64,000 nucleotides of DNA from a bacterium (GTDB taxonomy: Bacteria > Hinthialibacterota > Hinthialibacteria > Hinthialibacterales > Hinthialibacteraceae): contig WGLV01000007.1 in assembly GCA_016125385.1 (NCBI GenBank), positions 44,241 to 108,240 of the forward strand, read 5' to 3'. Both the position numbers and the translations under genes were made by a program. Below are positions 47,200-56,486 of the stretch, piece after piece. Under the pieces are notes generated by a model. That model searched no databases. It had not been told where the DNA came from and saw nothing but the letters and a program-made list of their open reading frames with translations. Position 1 is the stretch's first letter. Each line of letters begins with the position of its first letter.

Positions 47200-47228
47200 C
47201 CGGGAAGGTTTTCACCTTCCCGGTTTTT
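47200..47228 (+). terminator. rpsU terminator
   Basis: CCGGGAAGG and CCTTCCCGG form a perfect 9-bp stem with a TTTTCA loop, followed directly by five Ts. It lies 72 bases after the rpsU stop. Confidence 0.93.
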
Positions 47229-47256
47229 GTTTGGGTGCAATCAAATGTTGCAGTAT

Positions 47257-48987
47257 TCAGGCATTCAGAACAGCCTGCTGTTTGAATGATGTGAAGGCGT
47301 CCTTGAGGGTGGAGTGAAACTCCAGCTGACCGTCGCGTGCGTGGATGCCCGCCCGCTTCAACGCTTTGGAGGGTTGCGGCGCGACGCCCACCAGAGCCAC
47401 GTGGATATGATCCTGATGCAGCGTGCGGATGACGGAATCGAGCGCCACCAGCCCGGTCATGTCGATGACCGGAACATCTTCCATATCGATTAACACCGCG
47501 CGCGGCTTGGGGTCGTAAAGCCGAAGCGTGCTGATGGCTTTTTCCGCCGCGCCGAAAAACAACGGCCCGTCGATCTCATACACCATCACTTCGCCCGGCG
47601 GCGTCTCGCTCAAGGCGATGTGCGTCCCCTCGTCGAGCCAGCGCCCGCCGGTGATCGCCGCCATGCGCTGCATAAACAGCAGCGCCGCCAGCACGACCCC
47701 CACGCCCACCGCGATCACCATGTCGAACACCACGGTCAATGTGATGCAGGTCGCCAGCACGGTGACGTCGCTGCGCGGCCCCATGCGCGCCACCCGCGCG
47801 ATATGAGGCGCGTCGCTCATGTTCCACGCGGTGACGAGCAACAGCGCCGCCAGCGCCGACATGGGCAGGTACGCCAGCATCGGCGCCAGGCATAACACCG
47901 ACAGCAGCACGAACACGCCGTGTACCACCGCCGCGACCGGGCTGCGGCCTCCCGCGCGAATGTTGGCGGCGGTGCGGGCGATGGCGCCGGTCGCGGTCAA
48001 TCCGCCGAAAAAGGGCAGCGTCAGGTTGGATATCCCCAGGCCGATGAGTTCCGAATTGGGGTTATGGCGCGCGCCGCCCATCCCGTCGGCCACGACGGCG
48101 CAGAGCAGCGATTCGATCGCGCCCAGCAACGCGATGGCGGTGGCGGGGCCGATCAGGCCCTCGATCAGATCGAGTGAAAGCGTCAGCGGCTGGCCGCCGG
48201 GGCCGCTGAAGTTCCACGGCAGGTGAAACGCGGGCGCCCAGGGCGGAATGCCGGGATGCAATACGCCGTTCCATTCATACTGAAAGCGCGAGCCGATGGT
48301 TTCGATCTGAACCCCCGGCCAGATCGCTGGAATCGCCAGCGCCGCCAGTCCGCCAATCGTCACCGCGATCAGGTGGGGCGGAACGGGCGTCTTCAGCCGA
48401 GGCCATAACAGCATCGCGGCCAGCGTCAACAGACCGATGGCGAACTCGGCGGGATGAACGGTCGGCGCGGCGGCGTACAGAACGTACAGCCGTTCGAAGA
48501 ATTGCTCGCCCGCGTGCTCGGGATGCAGGCCGAAGAAATCCTTCAACTGAAGGCTGGCGATGACGATGGCGATGCCCGCGGTGAAGCCGGTGGTGACGGG
48601 GTAGGGGATGAACTGAATCAGCCGCCCCATGCGCGACAGCCCCATGATGACGAGAATCGCCCCGGCCATGCCGGTGGCGATCATCAATCCGCTCAGGCCG
48701 TGTTCAACGACGATGGGGTTAAGAATCAACACGAAGGCCGCCGTGGGGCCGGTGACGTTAAAGCGCGAGCCTCCCATCAGCGCGGCCATCGGGCCCGCGA
48801 TCATCGCCGAATACAATCCGTATTGAGGCGGTACGCCCGTTGTGATGGCCAGCGCCATCGACAGCGGTACGGCGATGACGCCCACCGCCAGCCCGGCGAG
48901 AACGTCGGCGCGCAGATCGCCGAGCGTATAGCCTTGTCGAAACGTTTCACGAAAAGCGGCGAAAAGGGTCAGTTTTTGATGAGGCAT
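47257..48987 (-). CDS. SulP-family anion permease with STAS domain
   Basis: 576 residues. The membrane domain begins with DVLAGLAVGVIAVPLSMALA and continues with GLYSAMIAGPMAALMGGSRF and NVTGPTAAF, the SLC26/SulP signatures. The C-terminal 110 residues form a STAS domain (VMVYEIDGPLFFGAA, then VLIDMEDVPVIDMTGL). Members transport sulfate, bicarbonate (BicA) or dicarboxylates (DauA). No neighbour narrows the substrate. AAAGG lies before the ATG. It is convergent with rpsU and has no carbonic anhydrase fusion. Confidence 0.92.
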   Translation of the reverse strand: MPHQKLTLFAAFRETFRQGYTLGDLRADVLAGLAVGVIAVPLSMALAITTGVPPQYGLYSAMIAGPMAALMGGSRFNVTGPTAAFVLILNPIVVEHGLSGLMIATGMAGAILVIMGLSRMGRLIQFIPYPVTTGFTAGIAIVIASLQLKDFFGLHPEHAGEQFFERLYVLYAAAPTVHPAEFAIGLLTLAAMLLWPRLKTPVPPHLIAVTIGGLAALAIPAIWPGVQIETIGSRFQYEWNGVLHPGIPPWAPAFHLPWNFSGPGGQPLTLSLDLIEGLIGPATAIALLGAIESLLCAVVADGMGGARHNPNSELIGLGISNLTLPFFGGLTATGAIARTAANIRAGGRSPVAAVVHGVFVLLSVLCLAPMLAYLPMSALAALLLVTAWNMSDAPHIARVARMGPRSDVTVLATCITLTVVFDMVIAVGVGVVLAALLFMQRMAAITGGRWLDEGTHIALSETPPGEVMVYEIDGPLFFGAAEKAISTLRLYDPKPRAVLIDMEDVPVIDMTGLVALDSVIRTLHQDHIHVALVGVAPQPSKALKRAGIHARDGQLEFHSTLKDAFTSFKQQAVLNA

Positions 48988-49168
48988 CCGAAGAACCTTT
49001 GAGTAAGGGGATAGGGAGTCAGCGTGATGGGTGACGAGAAAAAGATGATATCCACCCTTTCAAGGGATGGAAGCAGCCGGAATTGATTATTTACTTTTTT
49101 AAACAAAAATTGTGGTTGAAGAACCGCGTGGAAAGACGATTTCGGCGGAAAAGTAACGCTCCTGTCAT

Positions 49169-49200
49169 AAAAACGGGGCGAAGAAAATTCTTCGCCCCGT
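49169..49200 (-). terminator. Terminator of the C45 acyltransferase gene
   Basis: ACGGGGCGAAGAA and TTCTTCGCCCCGT form a 13-bp inverted repeat with a minimal loop. On the minus strand it is followed by TTTTATG. It lies 38 bases after the stop codon. Confidence 0.88.
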
Positions 49201-49237
49201 GTGAAACCGGATCGATTCGCTGACTTGTGAGAAGTGA

Positions 49238-50512
49238 CTACTTCGCCAGGCTGGTTTGTACTGGCGCGTCCTGTTTAACCAGTTTGACGTGGCGGTACGG
49301 CATGTTGCAGGCCGGTTCGCCGTCCGCGCCCGCCACCGCGACCCACACGTCTAACGTGGAGGGGTGCATGATGGCGTTATGCAGGTTGCCCTTCATTGAA
49401 ACCGGGCGCTTGATCAGTTCCATCAGGCGCTTTTCATCGACCTTGCCATACTCGTCTCCGCCGGTCAGCCGTTCTGTGAAGGACTTGTAGCGGTCGGGGC
49501 CCGAGATAATCACGGCGTCGTCCGGAGGGGTGTTGATCATCGCCACCGGCTTGCCATCTTCACCCACCAGGGTGGTCTGTACGTCGCATTTCTCGATGCT
49601 GAATCCCTTTACCAGCGACTTGTTTCCACCGCTGTCATCCGCCGGGGCGGGCGGTACGTCGAACATGGCGTACGGTTCACCCGGCTTCATGAAGTGAATC
49701 TGTTTGGGCGTGGCGTACACTCCGCGCGCGTCGGGAATCTTGGCGTCGGAGATCACGTAATAATATTCGCAGGTGCGCGGCGTATCGCGAAAGATCTTCA
49801 TCGCGTCGTCGAGCGTGCCGGCGCGCTCCAGCGCGTCCCGGATCAGAAACGCCATGGGTTCGCCGTCCCAGTGGCCCTGGCCGCCGCCGCCCATCTCGCC
49901 GATGCCGATCTGTTTTTCATTCATGCCGGTGACGCTGCCCATAAAGCCCGCAAAGCCCACGTTGAGATACGCGTTATATCCATCGGGTTCGACGATCATC
50001 ACCACCGCGTGCTCCTGCAGACCCGCGTCGGTCATGTAATCGAGAATCCGCACGTGATAGAGCGATCCGTCGTGCGTCGCCTGTTTCATCAGGGCGATGC
50101 CGCTGCAATGAAACGCCTCGGGAAACAGGTTGCCGGTCAGAATCTGCTCGTACTCCAGGCCCGATCCTTCCGCGAGGCCGCGCATTTCTTCAAGGTAGCG
50201 TTCGGGAATATGCGGCATCAGGCGTTTTTGCATGCCGCCGCGCAGCATTTTGTACATCTGGTATTCAGGCGACTTGCCTTTGTCGGTCTGATTGTCGACG
50301 ATGCTGAGCAGGTTGGCCCTGACGTGGTCTTTCAGCAGCACGCCATGCTGATAGCCCATTTCGTATGGGGTCCCCTTCAGGTGAAGTACCATTTGACCGT
50401 CGAGATTTTCGAGGTATCCCTTGCCCTCGCGGGCGATGATTTCCGCCTGACCGGCCGCGCAGAACAGCGCGAAAACCGTCAGCAGGGCGAGTGAATGCAG
50501 AAATCGTTTCAT
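49238..50512 (-). CDS. Secreted C45-family (acyl-CoA:6-APA acyltransferase-like) hydrolase
   Basis: 424 residues with a signal peptide of about 23 residues. It contains the family motif G-x3-E-x-G-x2-HG (GTPYEMGYQHG) and the probable N-terminal nucleophile Cys136 in FHCSG, exposed by autocatalytic cleavage in this Ntn-hydrolase family. It continues with GFMGSVTGMNEKQIGIG and ends with an HNAIMHPSTLDVWVAVA strand. Bacterial homologues hydrolyse acylated amines or lipids. Substrate is unknown. It follows the beta-helix gene on the same strand but terminators separate them. Confidence 0.87.
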   Translation of the reverse strand: MKRFLHSLALLTVFALFCAAGQAEIIAREGKGYLENLDGQMVLHLKGTPYEMGYQHGVLLKDHVRANLLSIVDNQTDKGKSPEYQMYKMLRGGMQKRLMPHIPERYLEEMRGLAEGSGLEYEQILTGNLFPEAFHCSGIALMKQATHDGSLYHVRILDYMTDAGLQEHAVVMIVEPDGYNAYLNVGFAGFMGSVTGMNEKQIGIGEMGGGGQGHWDGEPMAFLIRDALERAGTLDDAMKIFRDTPRTCEYYYVISDAKIPDARGVYATPKQIHFMKPGEPYAMFDVPPAPADDSGGNKSLVKGFSIEKCDVQTTLVGEDGKPVAMINTPPDDAVIISGPDRYKSFTERLTGGDEYGKVDEKRLMELIKRPVSMKGNLHNAIMHPSTLDVWVAVAGADGEPACNMPYRHVKLVKQDAPVQTSLAK

Positions 50513-50561
50513 GATCTTGTTCTCCCGAATGTGACTTGAATCGCGATGAGATTCAGAACGA

Positions 50562-50588
50562 TAAAGGGGTCAGGCGAACCTGACCCCT
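50562..50588 (-). terminator. Terminator of the beta-helix protein gene
   Basis: AGGGGTCAGG and CCTGACCCCT form a perfect 10-bp stem with a CGAA/TTCG tetraloop, followed by TTTAT on the minus strand. It lies 32 bases after the stop codon. Confidence 0.85.
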
Positions 50589-50619
50589 CGATTGTACGCT
50601 TGCTTTGGCGCTCTCTCAA

Positions 50620-52080
50620 TCAAAAAGAAAACAAAGACCAGTCTTCCACGCCGGTCCCCTGCAGGCCCAGCGCGCCGATGTAGGTTCCGCCCACGCCCGC
50701 CGTGGCCACCGGCGAACCCACTTTCAGGTGAAAGTCGCCGCCGACGGCGTCGACGTACATCGGGTCGACGTTGAGTACGTTCGTTTTGGTCAGCACCCCG
50801 TCATCGCCGAGGTATTGGGCGTCGGAGGCGAACAGGTTGCAGTTCGTCGCGTTGATCTCCGCGACGACGCTCGCCATGTTGTCGATGCAGTCGTAATCGA
50901 CGACGTTGGTGTTGGTGAGATTGAGCGTGATGACGGCGACCGGGTTTTGGGTGAGTTGAATGCCCACGCTTTCCTGCGCGTTCACCAGGTCGCAGTGGTC
51001 GAAGGTGGCGGTGACTTCACGCTGGTCGTCAGGGTTGAGATACAGGTTCGCCGAGACGTTATTGCTCAGAATGCAGCGGGTGACCGTGGTGGTTCCGCCG
51101 CGCAGCATGATGCCGTAAGAACCGGTATTCAGCCCGTTATTGGTGAAGATGCTGTCGACGATGGTGACGGCGGGCGCTCCAGCGGGTTCGTCCGGCTCAA
51201 TGCTGCCGGTTTCCAGTTCAAAACCGTATTCGGTATTGGCGTCGAAGGTGCATGCGTTAATGGTGAGGTTGTCGTCCGAACAACTGATTCCTGTGCCGTT
51301 CGCCCTGAACGTGCATTCGATGGCGCCGACTTCGCCGTCGTCCATTTCGATGCCGGTTCCGTTGCTCTGGAAGGTGCATCCAATCAGACGAGCGTCGGGG
51401 TTGGGGGCGGGTAAGCCCAGCGCCAGCAGAAAATTGTTGATGGCGAAGCCGAATGGCGAGTTGGTGAAGGTCGTGTTCGTGACAGTCAGATTGGTGCCAA
51501 GGTTCGGGACGCCCATCTGGAGCGAAATCGGATCGAGGTTCGCCAGCAGAATACCCAGCAGATCGCCGCCGGTTTCGCCGCCGGGGCCGATAATGGTGCA
51601 ATCGCTGATCGTGACGTCGGGCGAGATGATCGTCATCGCCGAGTTGATTGGCGCGGCTTCAAGGCCGTTCGGCTCGGTATCGTTCTGTTGAAAGGTGATG
51701 CCTTCGATCGTCACGCCGCTGCCATTGATGAAACAGCCGAGTTTGTCGTTGACGCCGAAGCTCGCGCCCAGCGCCTGCACGCGGTTTTTATTGTTGGCGG
51801 CTACGACTTTCACGTCCGCGCCCTCCGCCGCTTTCAGCGTCACGTGGTTTTTAAACGTGGGAGGCTGTGAGTTGAGCGCGCCGAAGTTGATGTCTTCGTT
51901 ATAAGTTCCCGACGAGACGACGATGATGTCAAAATCGGTCGAGGCGTCGATGGCCGCCTGAATGGTGGTGAAATCGCCGCCGCCGCCCTGCTTGACGGTG
52001 AGCGTCGCTGAAAACGCAAAAGGAGTGATGAGTGAAACCATCAGAAAACTACGAAAGACCATACGTTTGAAGGAAATCAT
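50620..52080 (-). CDS. Secreted right-handed parallel beta-helix protein
   Basis: 486 residues. GGAGGT lies six bases before the ATG. A signal peptide is followed by DFTTIQAAIDAS, the usual entry motif of pectate-lyase-like helices. Repeated rungs follow (GVTIEGITFQ, DVTISDCTII, GAIECTFRANGTGI, NLTINACTFDAN). Near the end PMYVDAVGGDFHLKVGSPV is typical of choice-of-anchor or polysaccharide-binding right-handed-helix proteins. It has no recognisable lyase active site, so binding is as likely as catalysis. Monocistronic. Confidence 0.87.
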   Translation of the reverse strand: MISFKRMVFRSFLMVSLITPFAFSATLTVKQGGGGDFTTIQAAIDASTDFDIIVVSSGTYNEDINFGALNSQPPTFKNHVTLKAAEGADVKVVAANNKNRVQALGASFGVNDKLGCFINGSGVTIEGITFQQNDTEPNGLEAAPINSAMTIISPDVTISDCTIIGPGGETGGDLLGILLANLDPISLQMGVPNLGTNLTVTNTTFTNSPFGFAINNFLLALGLPAPNPDARLIGCTFQSNGTGIEMDDGEVGAIECTFRANGTGISCSDDNLTINACTFDANTEYGFELETGSIEPDEPAGAPAVTIVDSIFTNNGLNTGSYGIMLRGGTTTVTRCILSNNVSANLYLNPDDQREVTATFDHCDLVNAQESVGIQLTQNPVAVITLNLTNTNVVDYDCIDNMASVVAEINATNCNLFASDAQYLGDDGVLTKTNVLNVDPMYVDAVGGDFHLKVGSPVATAGVGGTYIGALGLQGTGVEDWSLFSF

Positions 52081-52220
52081 ATCTACCTCCGAATCATGAA
52101 ATCAGAAAATTTATACACAGATGGTTTTACTATATCATGATTTTGAATTTATCCAGATTGGTTTTTAATGGAAATTCATATAAGCAGGCGACTTGCCTTC
52201 CCTGAGAATCCCCGCCGGGG

Positions 52221-52229
52221 TGATATACT
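52221..52229 (+). promoter_or_regulatory. Possible extended -10 element for mutS2
   Basis: TGATATACT matches the TGnTATAAT extended -10 with one mismatch, and no good -35 is needed for such promoters. It lies 142 bases upstream of the chosen mutS2 start. Confidence 0.4.
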
Positions 52230-52370
52230 GTCCGTTTGTAAACGTCGTTCTTGACTTAACCTGAAAACGGACGTTTCAAACTCCGTTCCCCGAAAACCGT
52301 CATTCGCCCCGCCGTGAAGCAATTCGGAGGTTCGGTTCAAAGAACGAGTACATTTCACCAGAACAAAAAC

Positions 52371-54806
52371 ATGATGGATCAGCACGCCTTACGGGTTTTG
52401 GAATTCGATAAAATCAGGGAGATGCTGCGGCATCTCACCTCGTCGTCTTTGGGGCGCGAGGCGGTGGAAGAATTGCATCCCATGACCTACCCGCAAGCGA
52501 TCCGCGACGCGCTCGACGAGGTCACCGAAATGACGCGCCTTTATCAGGCGCGGCAGGAGCCGCCCCTCAACGGCCTGTACGACGTGGCGGAACCCCTGAA
52601 ACGCTCGCGCATCGGCGGCGCCGTGCTTGATCCGGCTGAGATTCTTGTGATCGGCGAGACGGTCACGGCGGCGCGGCGCATTCAGGAAGCGATGCGGCGC
52701 GTCACCGTCGACGTTCCCCGCATGCGCGTGTACGCGGGGCGGCTGATTCCCCATCCCGAGATCGAACAGGCGCTGGATCGCGTCTTCGACGAACAGAAAA
52801 ACATCCGCGACGGCGCTTCGCCCGCGTTGAGCCGGGTGCGAAAGACCATCCGCCAGCATCGCGCCGACCTGACCCGTAAGCTGGAACGGCTGATGCGCTC
52901 GGCGTTCAAGGAATATCTCGCCGAGCCTTATTACACTCAGCGTGAAGAACGCTACGTGCTGCCCGTCGACGCGCGCTATCAGAGCAAGGTTCCGGGCATC
53001 ATTCACGACCGCTCGGCGACGGGAGCGACGGTGTTCATTGAGCCGCTCAGCATTATCGACGACGGCAACCGGCTGCTCGACCTGCACCGCGAAGAACAGA
53101 TGGAGATTCGCCGCATCCTGCGTGAACTGACCGCGCTGATCGCCGAACACTCTTTCGATCTCGAACAGAATCTCGAACTGTTCCGCCATCTCGATTTCGT
53201 TTCGGCCAAGGCGCGCCTGAGTGAAAAACTGGGGCTGCACCCGCCGGTGATTCTCGATGACGGCGTGATGATGCTGATCGAAGCGCGCCATCCTCTGCTG
53301 CTGGCCCGCGCGGGCCGCGACGGCGTGGTGCCGCTCGATTTGAAACTGCCTGAAGGCGTGCGCGGCGTGGTGGTGACCGGCCCCAACACCGGCGGCAAGA
53401 CGGTGGTTCTCAAAACCATCGGACTCATCGCCATGATGGCGCAATCGGGGCTGCACGTCTCCGCCGCGCCGGGGACGGAACTGCCGGTGTTTCAATCCAT
53501 CGGGGCCGACATCGGCGACGAACAGAGCCTCGAACAGAGCCTGTCGACTTTTTCTTCCCACATGGCCAACATCCGCCGCGTACTCGAGATGGCCAACGAG
53601 CGATCGCTGGTGCTGCTCGACGAACTCGGCTCGGGCACCGACCCTGAAGAAGGCGGCGCGCTGGCCTGTTCGATCATCGAACAGGTCTATCAGCAGGGCG
53701 CGTTCTGCGTGGTGACCACGCACCTTCAGGATGTGAAGGTCTTCGCCCATCAGACCGAGGGCCTGCGCAACGGCGCGATGGAATTCGACATGCAGCGCCT
53801 GCAACCGACCTTCCGCTTCATGCTGGGCTTGCCGGGGCGCAGCAACGCCATCGAAATCGCCGACCGGCTGGGCTTGCCGCCGCTGGTGATCGAACGCGCC
53901 CGTCTCGCCCAGGCCGCGCGCGGCGAGTCTCCCGAAGAACTGCTGGCGCGGCTCAGCGAAGAGGTACAGCACGCCCGCGAGCGAACCGAACTCGCCGAGC
54001 TGGAACGCGCCCGCGCCGAAGCGCTGCGTCAGGAAAGCGAAACCCGCATGGAAGGCGCCAAACGCGAGGCGCGCCACGTGGTTGAAAAAAGCGAGCGTAA
54101 GGCGCAAAACCTGCTTCAGGAACTCGAACGCCGCCTCAAAGATCTCGAGAAGCTCGAACGCGATTTCCAGAAACAGTGGAAGGACAAACTCGATTCGCTG
54201 CTGAAAGAATCCGAACAGACCGCTCCGCCCGAATCGACGTTACAGAACCTGCGCAAAAGCATCGCCCAGGCGCGCAGCCAGGTTTCATCGAAAAAGATGG
54301 TCGAACCCGCCCCGCGATATACGCGCAAGCCGTGGCGGTGGGAGCAGCTCGCGCCGGGAGTCCGCGTGCGTCTCGCGGGGTTGACCGAGATGGCGAAAGT
54401 GATCCGCGCCGACGCCGGGCGAAAACTGGTCGAGGTCAGCGTCAATTCAATGACGTTGCGGGTGAAATCAGACCAGATTCTCTCCGTGCATGGCGTGATT
54501 CCCGAACCCGCGCCCGAGTATTCCACCACAGTGCGGGTCGAGCGGCCCGATCAGATTTCAAACTCGATCGATATTCACGGCATGACGGTGGAAGAGATGA
54601 TCCCGGTGGTACAACAGTATATCGACCGCGCCTTTCGCGGCGGGCTCTCGACCGCCTTTATCGTACATGGCCACGGCACGGGGACATTACGCCGCGAGGT
54701 GCGCCGCCTGCTGACCGGGCATCCGGTGGTGCGCAATTTCAAAAACGGCGATCCCTTCGAGGGCGGCCAGGGCGTCACCGTCGTCAACCTCAATACGCGA
54801 ATGTAG
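52371..54806 (+). CDS. mutS2: Endonuclease MutS2
   Basis: About 811 residues from ATG 52371 (a second ATG follows directly), where family similarity begins (HALRVLEFDKIREMLRHL). No strong ribosome binding site is visible. The clamp/lever region is followed by the MutS ATPase with Walker A GPNTGGKT at 337-344 and LVLLDELGSGTDPEEGGAL. A coiled coil (about 520-640) and a C-terminal Smr nuclease domain (about 730-811) with IDIHGMT and HGHGTG follow. MutS2 restrains recombination and rescues collided ribosomes in some bacteria. Full length with no breaks. Confidence 0.96.
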   Translation: MMDQHALRVLEFDKIREMLRHLTSSSLGREAVEELHPMTYPQAIRDALDEVTEMTRLYQARQEPPLNGLYDVAEPLKRSRIGGAVLDPAEILVIGETVTAARRIQEAMRRVTVDVPRMRVYAGRLIPHPEIEQALDRVFDEQKNIRDGASPALSRVRKTIRQHRADLTRKLERLMRSAFKEYLAEPYYTQREERYVLPVDARYQSKVPGIIHDRSATGATVFIEPLSIIDDGNRLLDLHREEQMEIRRILRELTALIAEHSFDLEQNLELFRHLDFVSAKARLSEKLGLHPPVILDDGVMMLIEARHPLLLARAGRDGVVPLDLKLPEGVRGVVVTGPNTGGKTVVLKTIGLIAMMAQSGLHVSAAPGTELPVFQSIGADIGDEQSLEQSLSTFSSHMANIRRVLEMANERSLVLLDELGSGTDPEEGGALACSIIEQVYQQGAFCVVTTHLQDVKVFAHQTEGLRNGAMEFDMQRLQPTFRFMLGLPGRSNAIEIADRLGLPPLVIERARLAQAARGESPEELLARLSEEVQHARERTELAELERARAEALRQESETRMEGAKREARHVVEKSERKAQNLLQELERRLKDLEKLERDFQKQWKDKLDSLLKESEQTAPPESTLQNLRKSIAQARSQVSSKKMVEPAPRYTRKPWRWEQLAPGVRVRLAGLTEMAKVIRADAGRKLVEVSVNSMTLRVKSDQILSVHGVIPEPAPEYSTTVRVERPDQISNSIDIHGMTVEEMIPVVQQYIDRAFRGGLSTAFIVHGHGTGTLRREVRRLLTGHPVVRNFKNGDPFEGGQGVTVVNLNTRM

Positions 54807-54854
54807 TTGCGATTCGAATAAGCGAAAAAATTCCAACCCAACGCGGATTGTTTC

Positions 54855-55676
54855 TTATTCCGCTTCTCTGACCAGCCGCAGGCCGAGGATGGAGAGCTGA
54901 CCGGGCGGCGGCGACTGTACGTTGCGGCTCGCGCAGCGGCAATCCCAGCCGAAATTGTAGTAACTGCCGCCGCGACGGACGTGAACGCCGCCTTCAGCGG
55001 GGCCGGTGGGGCCGGTTTGCGCTTCGGCGGGGTAAGGCGCGTAGACGTCTGAACACCACTCGCTGACGTTGCCCGCCATATCATACAGGCCCCATGCGTT
55101 GGGCTTTTTCATTCCAGCGGGATGCGTGGACCAATCCGAGACGGTGTCGTACCACGCATAGGGCGCCATATCGGTGTAATACAGGTCATCGCCCCAGAAA
55201 TACCGCGTGCTGGTTCCCGCGCGGCAGGCGTATTCCCACTCCGCTTCCGTCGGCAGGCGATAGACGCCCGCGCCGAGTTGATTCATTTTTTCGATGAACG
55301 CCTGCGCGAGCTCCCAGGTCACCTGCTCGACCGGCAGGGCGGGGTCGCCCTGAAATTTGGATGGGTTGCTCTTGATCAGCGCGGTCCATTGACCCTGCGT
55401 CACTTCGGTCGCGCTCATATAAAAGGGGCGCGTCAGGGTGACCTTGTGTTGAGGGCCTTCGATATCATCGCGGTCTTTTTCCGACGGGGGGCTGCCCATC
55501 AGAAAAGTTCCCGGCTCGATGCGGATAAACTCCATCGTGACATCGCCAGGCAGGGTCAGCGTCAGGCGTCCATCGCTCTGGCTGACGCTCGCCTTGGGCG
55601 CGTCGCTGGACGAACACCCCTGAATCAACATCGCCGCTGCGATGGCGAGAATCGCTATGATGCGTTTGGCGGGCAT
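54855..55676 (-). CDS. SUMF1/FGE-sulfatase-domain lipoprotein
   Basis: 273 residues. A signal peptide ends in a lipobox (LIQGC). The SUMF1 fold follows: FIRIEPGTFLMGSPPSEKDR, then PFYMSATEVTQGQW, LPTEAEWEYACRAGT, WGLYDMAGNVSEWCSD and VHVRRGGSY. In formylglycine-generating enzyme the last motif contains a redox Cys pair. Here only CRC remains after a shortened loop, so true FGE activity is unlikely. Such lipoproteins often act in binding or are linked to serine/threonine kinases. It is convergent with mutS2, with the MBL gene upstream on the same strand. Confidence 0.88.
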   Translation of the reverse strand: MPAKRIIAILAIAAAMLIQGCSSSDAPKASVSQSDGRLTLTLPGDVTMEFIRIEPGTFLMGSPPSEKDRDDIEGPQHKVTLTRPFYMSATEVTQGQWTALIKSNPSKFQGDPALPVEQVTWELAQAFIEKMNQLGAGVYRLPTEAEWEYACRAGTSTRYFWGDDLYYTDMAPYAWYDTVSDWSTHPAGMKKPNAWGLYDMAGNVSEWCSDVYAPYPAEAQTGPTGPAEGGVHVRRGGSYYNFGWDCRCASRNVQSPPPGQLSILGLRLVREAE

Positions 55677-55714
55677 ACGCCCTCCCCCTCAATATGAATT
55701 GAATTTTGATGATT

Positions 55715-56338
55715 TCATATCACGAAGTAATTGTCATGCCCGGGAATCACTACGTCGCCGACCTTGGCGATCTGGTCTATCGCGCGGCGCGCGGCGTATT
55801 CGTCCTCCGCGCGGCCGTCCGGGTCGCGGGCGTCGAAATGGTCGAAGGTCAACACGGCGTCGCCCGCCACCACTACCATGCCGTCGCGCGTCTCAAACAG
55901 AAACGAGGCCGAACCGTGGGTATGCCCCGGCGTCTGGATCACTTCAACGCCTTCGGGAGAGTGCTCTTCGATTGGATCGATTGAATTGAGCCAGTGCGCG
56001 ATTGTTTCGAGCGAATGTGAATTTTTTTGCGCTCGATGGATTTCGGTTCTTGACATCAGGCGGGTTGCGTTTTCAAAATATCCCAGACCCCGCGCATGAC
56101 TGGCGTGAAAGTGGGTCAACAGCACCGTATCGATATCCTCAACCTGAAGCCCCGCGCGCCGGTCAAGCAGCGTCCGCGCAGACTCCAGCGATTCAAACCC
56201 CGGGTCGACCAGCATCCGCCGCCGATCGGTTTCGATCAGCGTGATCGTGCATAGCTGTGGCCTCTGGGGCGTTTCCTCACTCCAGAAACTGTTTTGACTC
56301 AGGCAGCCGATCTGAATGATTCGCCAGTGTGGAACCAT
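55715..56338 (-). CDS. Metallo-beta-lactamase-fold hydrolase (MBLAC1-like) with altered metal motif
   Basis: 207 residues, a minimal MBL fold. Motif II reads THFHASH (His76, His78, Ser80, His81) where H-x-H-x-D-H is usual. His139 in TPGHTHGS, Asp160 in GDAVL and His201 in PGHDNY fill the remaining metal-ligand positions. Loss of the aspartate would weaken the second metal site. These enzymes hydrolyse thioesters, RNA or lactones; function here is unknown. It lies 38 bases before the SUMF1-lipoprotein gene and could be co-transcribed. Confidence 0.82.
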   Translation of the reverse strand: MVPHWRIIQIGCLSQNSFWSEETPQRPQLCTITLIETDRRRMLVDPGFESLESARTLLDRRAGLQVEDIDTVLLTHFHASHARGLGYFENATRLMSRTEIHRAQKNSHSLETIAHWLNSIDPIEEHSPEGVEVIQTPGHTHGSASFLFETRDGMVVVAGDAVLTFDHFDARDPDGRAEDEYAARRAIDQIAKVGDVVIPGHDNYFVI

Positions 56339-56422
56339 GATGGCTCATTGTAGCCCGCCGTATGATTGAGGTGAATCACCACGATTTTTTACAGGGTTTT
56401 TTATTTTTAATCGGTTTATATA

Positions 56423-56452
56423 TTGACAAACAACCGTGCTTGATGACTTAAT
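56423..56452 (+). promoter_or_regulatory. Promoter of the second propeller/Pro-Thr protein
   Basis: A perfect TTGACA (56423-56428), an 18-base spacer, and CTTAAT (56447-56452). AT-rich DNA upstream (TTTTTTATTTTTAA) could act as an UP element. AGGAGG at 56473-56479 then serves ATG 56487. Confidence 0.68.
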
Positions 56453-56486
56453 GTTTATCCTTTTTATCAAAACAGGAGGCTTTTTT

